This document shows positions 62,447 to 64,000 of a stretch of DNA of 64,000 nt, piece after piece. Within the stretch, counting starts at the first letter, position 1. The number at the start of each line of letters is the position of its first letter. The translations under genes and the position numbers were made by a program. The notes under the pieces are model-generated. The model was not told the DNA's origin. It saw only the letters and a program-made list of their open reading frames with translations, and did no database searches. Source of the DNA: Arenicola marina (Eukaryota > Annelida > Polychaeta > Arenicolidae); contig OZ025255.1 in the NCBI GenBank assembly GCA_964019135.1, forward strand, positions 1,178,001-1,242,000. The letters are read 5' to 3'.

Positions 62447-63400
62447 TCGTACATCATGTGGTGGTGTAAGTGGTGTATAATGGGGTGGTGTGAGTGGTAC
62501 ATAATGTGGTGGTGTAAGTGGTATATAATGTGGTGGTGTAAGAGGTGTATAATGTGGTGGTGTGAGTGGTACATAATGTGGTGGTGTGAGTGATACATAA
62601 TGTGATGGTGTGAGTGGCATATAATGTGGAGCTGTGAGTGGTACATAATGTGGAGGTGTGAGTGGTATATAATGTGGTGGTGTAAGTGGTATATAACGTG
62701 GTGGTGTGAGTGGTACATAATGTGGTGGTGTGAGTGGTATATAATGTGGTGGTGTAAGAGGTGTATAATGTGGTTGTGTAAGTGGTACATAATGTGGGGG
62801 TGTGAGTGGTACATAATGTGGTGGTGTGAGTGGTATATAATGTGGTTTTGTGAGTGGTACATAATGTGGTGGGGTGAGTGGCACATAACGTAGAGGTGTG
62901 AGTGGTACATAATGTGGTGGTGTGAGTGATACAAAATGTGGTAGTGTGAATGGTATATAATGTGGTGGGGTGAGTGGTACATAATGTGGTGGTGTGAGTG
63001 GTACATAATGTGGTGGTGTGAGTGGCATATAATGTGGTGGTGTGAGTGGTACATAATGTGGTGGTGTGAGTGTGTATAATGTGGTGGTGTGAGTGGTACA
63101 TAATGTGGTGGTGTGAGTGGTACATAATGTGGTGGTGTGAGTGGTACATAATGTGGAGGTGTGAGTGGTACATAATGTGGTGGCGTGAGTGGTATATAAT
63201 GTGGTGGTGTAGGTGGTATATAATGTGGTGGTGTGAGTGGTACATAATGTGGTGGTGTGAGTGGTACATAATGTGGTGGTGTGAGTGGTGTATAATGTGG
63301 TGGTGTGAGTGGTATATAATGTGGTGGTGTAAGAGGTGTATAATGTGGTGGTGTGAGTGGTACATAATGTGGTGGTGTGAGTGGTACATAATGTGGTGGT
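62447..63400 (+). repeat. 1,008-bp higher-order repeat, copy 3 (right end diverges)
   Basis: Follows copies 1 and 2 until about 63,380, then continues differently, with extra GAG/TAC monomers, a GTGGAGGTG unit and a GTAAGAGGTGT unit, instead of returning to GAGTCGTAC after 1,008 bp. Private changes are GTACATCATG near 62,449, GGAGCTGTGAG near 62,629, GGGGTGAGTGGCAC near 62,872, and a one-base loss that makes the monomer 63,056-63,078 only 23 bp. Confidence 0.87.
63056..63078 (+). repeat. Private 23-bp monomer in the distal domain
   Basis: Reads GAGTGTGTATAATG where the two preceding 1,008-bp copies have GAGTGGTGTATAATG, so one G is missing. The base differs from that lost in the 27-member family, and the change is found once, so it is an independent and probably recent event or a sequencing error. 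Confidence 0.9.
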
Positions 63401-63478
63401 GTGAGTGGTACATAATGTGGAGGTGTGAGTGGTACATAATGTGGTGGTGTAAGAGGTGTATAATGTGGTGGTGTGAGT

Positions 63479-64000
63479 GGTACATAATGTGGTGGTGTGA
63501 GTGATGTATAATGTGGTGGTGTAAGTGGTGTATAATGTGGTGGCGTAAGTGGTGTATAATGTGGTGGTGTAAGTGGTGTATAATGTGGTGGCGTAAGTGG
63601 TGTATAATGTGGTGGTGTGAGTGGTACATAATGTGTTGGTGTAAGTGGTGTATAATGTGGTGCTGTAAGTGGTACATAATGTGGTGGTGTGAGTCGTACA
63701 TAATGTGGTGGTGTAAGTGGTGTATAATGGGGTGGTGTGAGTGGTACATAATCTGGTGGTGTAAGTGGTATATAATGTGGTGGTGTAAGAGGTGTATAAT
63801 GTGGTGGTGTGAGTGGTACATAATGTGGTGGTGTGAGTGATACATAATGTGATGGTGTGAGTGGCATATAATGTGGAGGTGTGAGTGGTACATAATGTGG
63901 AGATGTGAGTGGTATATAATGTGGTGGTGTAAGTGGTATATAACGTGGTGGTGTGAGTGGTACATAATGTGGTGGTGTGAGTGGTATATAATGTGGTGGT
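63479..64000 (+). repeat. Second copy of the 60.2-kb lead-in, cut by window end
   Basis: From about 63,490 the sequence repeats 60,227 onward at a shift of 3,263 bp (136 monomers minus the one-base loss at 63,056). It includes the GAGTGATGTATAATG start, paired GGCGTAAG monomers, GTGTTGGTGTAAG and GAGTCGTACATAATG (60,431/63,694). This implies a larger unit containing three 1,008-bp repeats. Private changes are TAATCTGG near 63,750 and GGAGATGTGAG near 63,899. Confidence 0.87.

Larger units (their letters stand above)
1..64000 (+). repeat. 24-bp G/T-rich satellite array filling the window
   Basis: The sequence is a head-to-tail run of a 24-bp unit, consensus TGTGGTGGTGTG then AGTGGTACATAA on the + strand. 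The consensus has 10 G, 8 T, 5 A and 1 C, so GC is about 46% but almost all of it is G on one strand. No monomer is inverted and no non-satellite base run is visible. Common variant sites are GTG to GAG or GAT in the head (GTGGAGGTG, GTGATGGTG), GAG/AAG in the middle, and TAC/TAT/TGT/TGC in the tail. Allowing for a few recurrent indels, there are about 2,681 monomer positions. Both ends of the window lie inside the array, so its true length is unknown. This pattern is typical of eukaryotic satellite DNA; family name and species cannot be assigned from sequence alone. Confidence 0.98.
56656..64000 (+). repeat. Distal satellite domain with different higher-order structure
   Basis: Same 24-bp monomer but a different variant repertoire. 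The recurrent 23-bp GTGTAGTGG monomer, the fused 9-bp-loss monomer and the GTGTAAAATG tail are all absent. New recurrent variants appear: GAGTCGTACATAATG (58,511, 59,159, 60,431, 61,439, 62,447, 63,695), GTGTAGGTGGTAT (near 59,730, 61,194, 62,202, 63,209), GATACAAAATGTGGTAG (57,144, 60,912, 61,920, 62,928) and TAACGTAGAGG. The GTGGCATATAATGTGGAGG landmark at 56,831 recurs at spacings of 720, 1,128, 648, 1,272, 1,008, 1,008 and 1,247 bp, so the period becomes regular only from about 60.4 kb. Confidence 0.88.

Noticed and set aside
1-64000. CRISPR-like array (short direct repeats at regular spacing)
   Set aside because: Repeats are contiguous without unique spacers, and all variation is point change within the same 24-bp unit.
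1-64000. TATATAAT and TATAAT motifs as promoters or TATA boxes
   Set aside because: They are part of the monomer tail and occur hundreds of times at 24-bp spacing; no gene or transcription unit follows any of them.
1-64000. Telomere synthesised by telomerase
   Set aside because: Neighbouring monomers differ at many sites and in length, and long blocks are duplicated with their private variants. This fits recombination-driven satellite evolution, not templated addition of one fixed repeat.
1-64000. Structured RNA genes, tRNA or rRNA
   Set aside because: With about one C per 24 bases and no inverted segments, the + strand cannot form the G-C stems of such RNAs, and no non-repeat sequence exists to hold them.

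Overview
The whole 64,000-base window is one uninterrupted tandem satellite. The basic unit is 24 bp: TGTGGTGGTGTG followed directly by AGTGGTACATAA. Every copy points the same way, with the G/T-rich strand as the + strand. I found no unique sequence, gene, RNA gene, transposon, CRISPR array or inverted segment. Tens of kilobases of satellite with layered higher-order structure indicate a eukaryotic chromosome (heterochromatic, pericentromeric, subtelomeric or similar). The sequence does not identify the species, and I do not recognise the monomer as a named satellite.

Monomers fall into two main classes. One has GAG with a TACATAAT or TATATAAT tail, the other AAG with a TGTATAAT tail, and each has many diagnostic point variants. 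Length departures are few: 27 monomers of 23 bp (one base lost), 33 in-frame 9-bp losses that fuse two monomers, 3 monomers of 17 bp, and one extra 23-bp monomer at 63,056. With these counted, the distances between matching landmarks across the window come out as whole multiples of 24. The window holds about 2,681 monomer positions.

Layout: (1) 1-7,290 is long block A (A1) and the start of block B. (2) About 7,290-26,900 is a mosaic with local amplifications of 384/408 bp, 168 bp and 2,718 bp and longer related segments (C and D). (3) About 26,900-56,655 is a series of long composite repeats: partial A, B2, A2, B3, A3, B4, A4. Spacing is 11,739 bp (A2 to A3) and 9,269 bp (A3 to A4). A2 is enlarged by internal duplications of 1,176 and 1,549 bp. 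(4) 56,656-64,000 is a distinct distal domain without the 23-bp and 9-bp-loss families of the rest. It is built largely of a 42-monomer, 1,008-bp higher-order repeat and includes a fragment of block A.

No genes work together here. Reverse-strand reading frames of up to 6,771 codons exist only because the 24-bp period is divisible by three and the consensus C-rich strand has no stop codon in any frame. The interest lies in the duplication history, the strand asymmetry, and a 5'-splice-site-like hexamer carried by nearly every monomer. Block boundaries are by eye, mostly good to about 50 bp.
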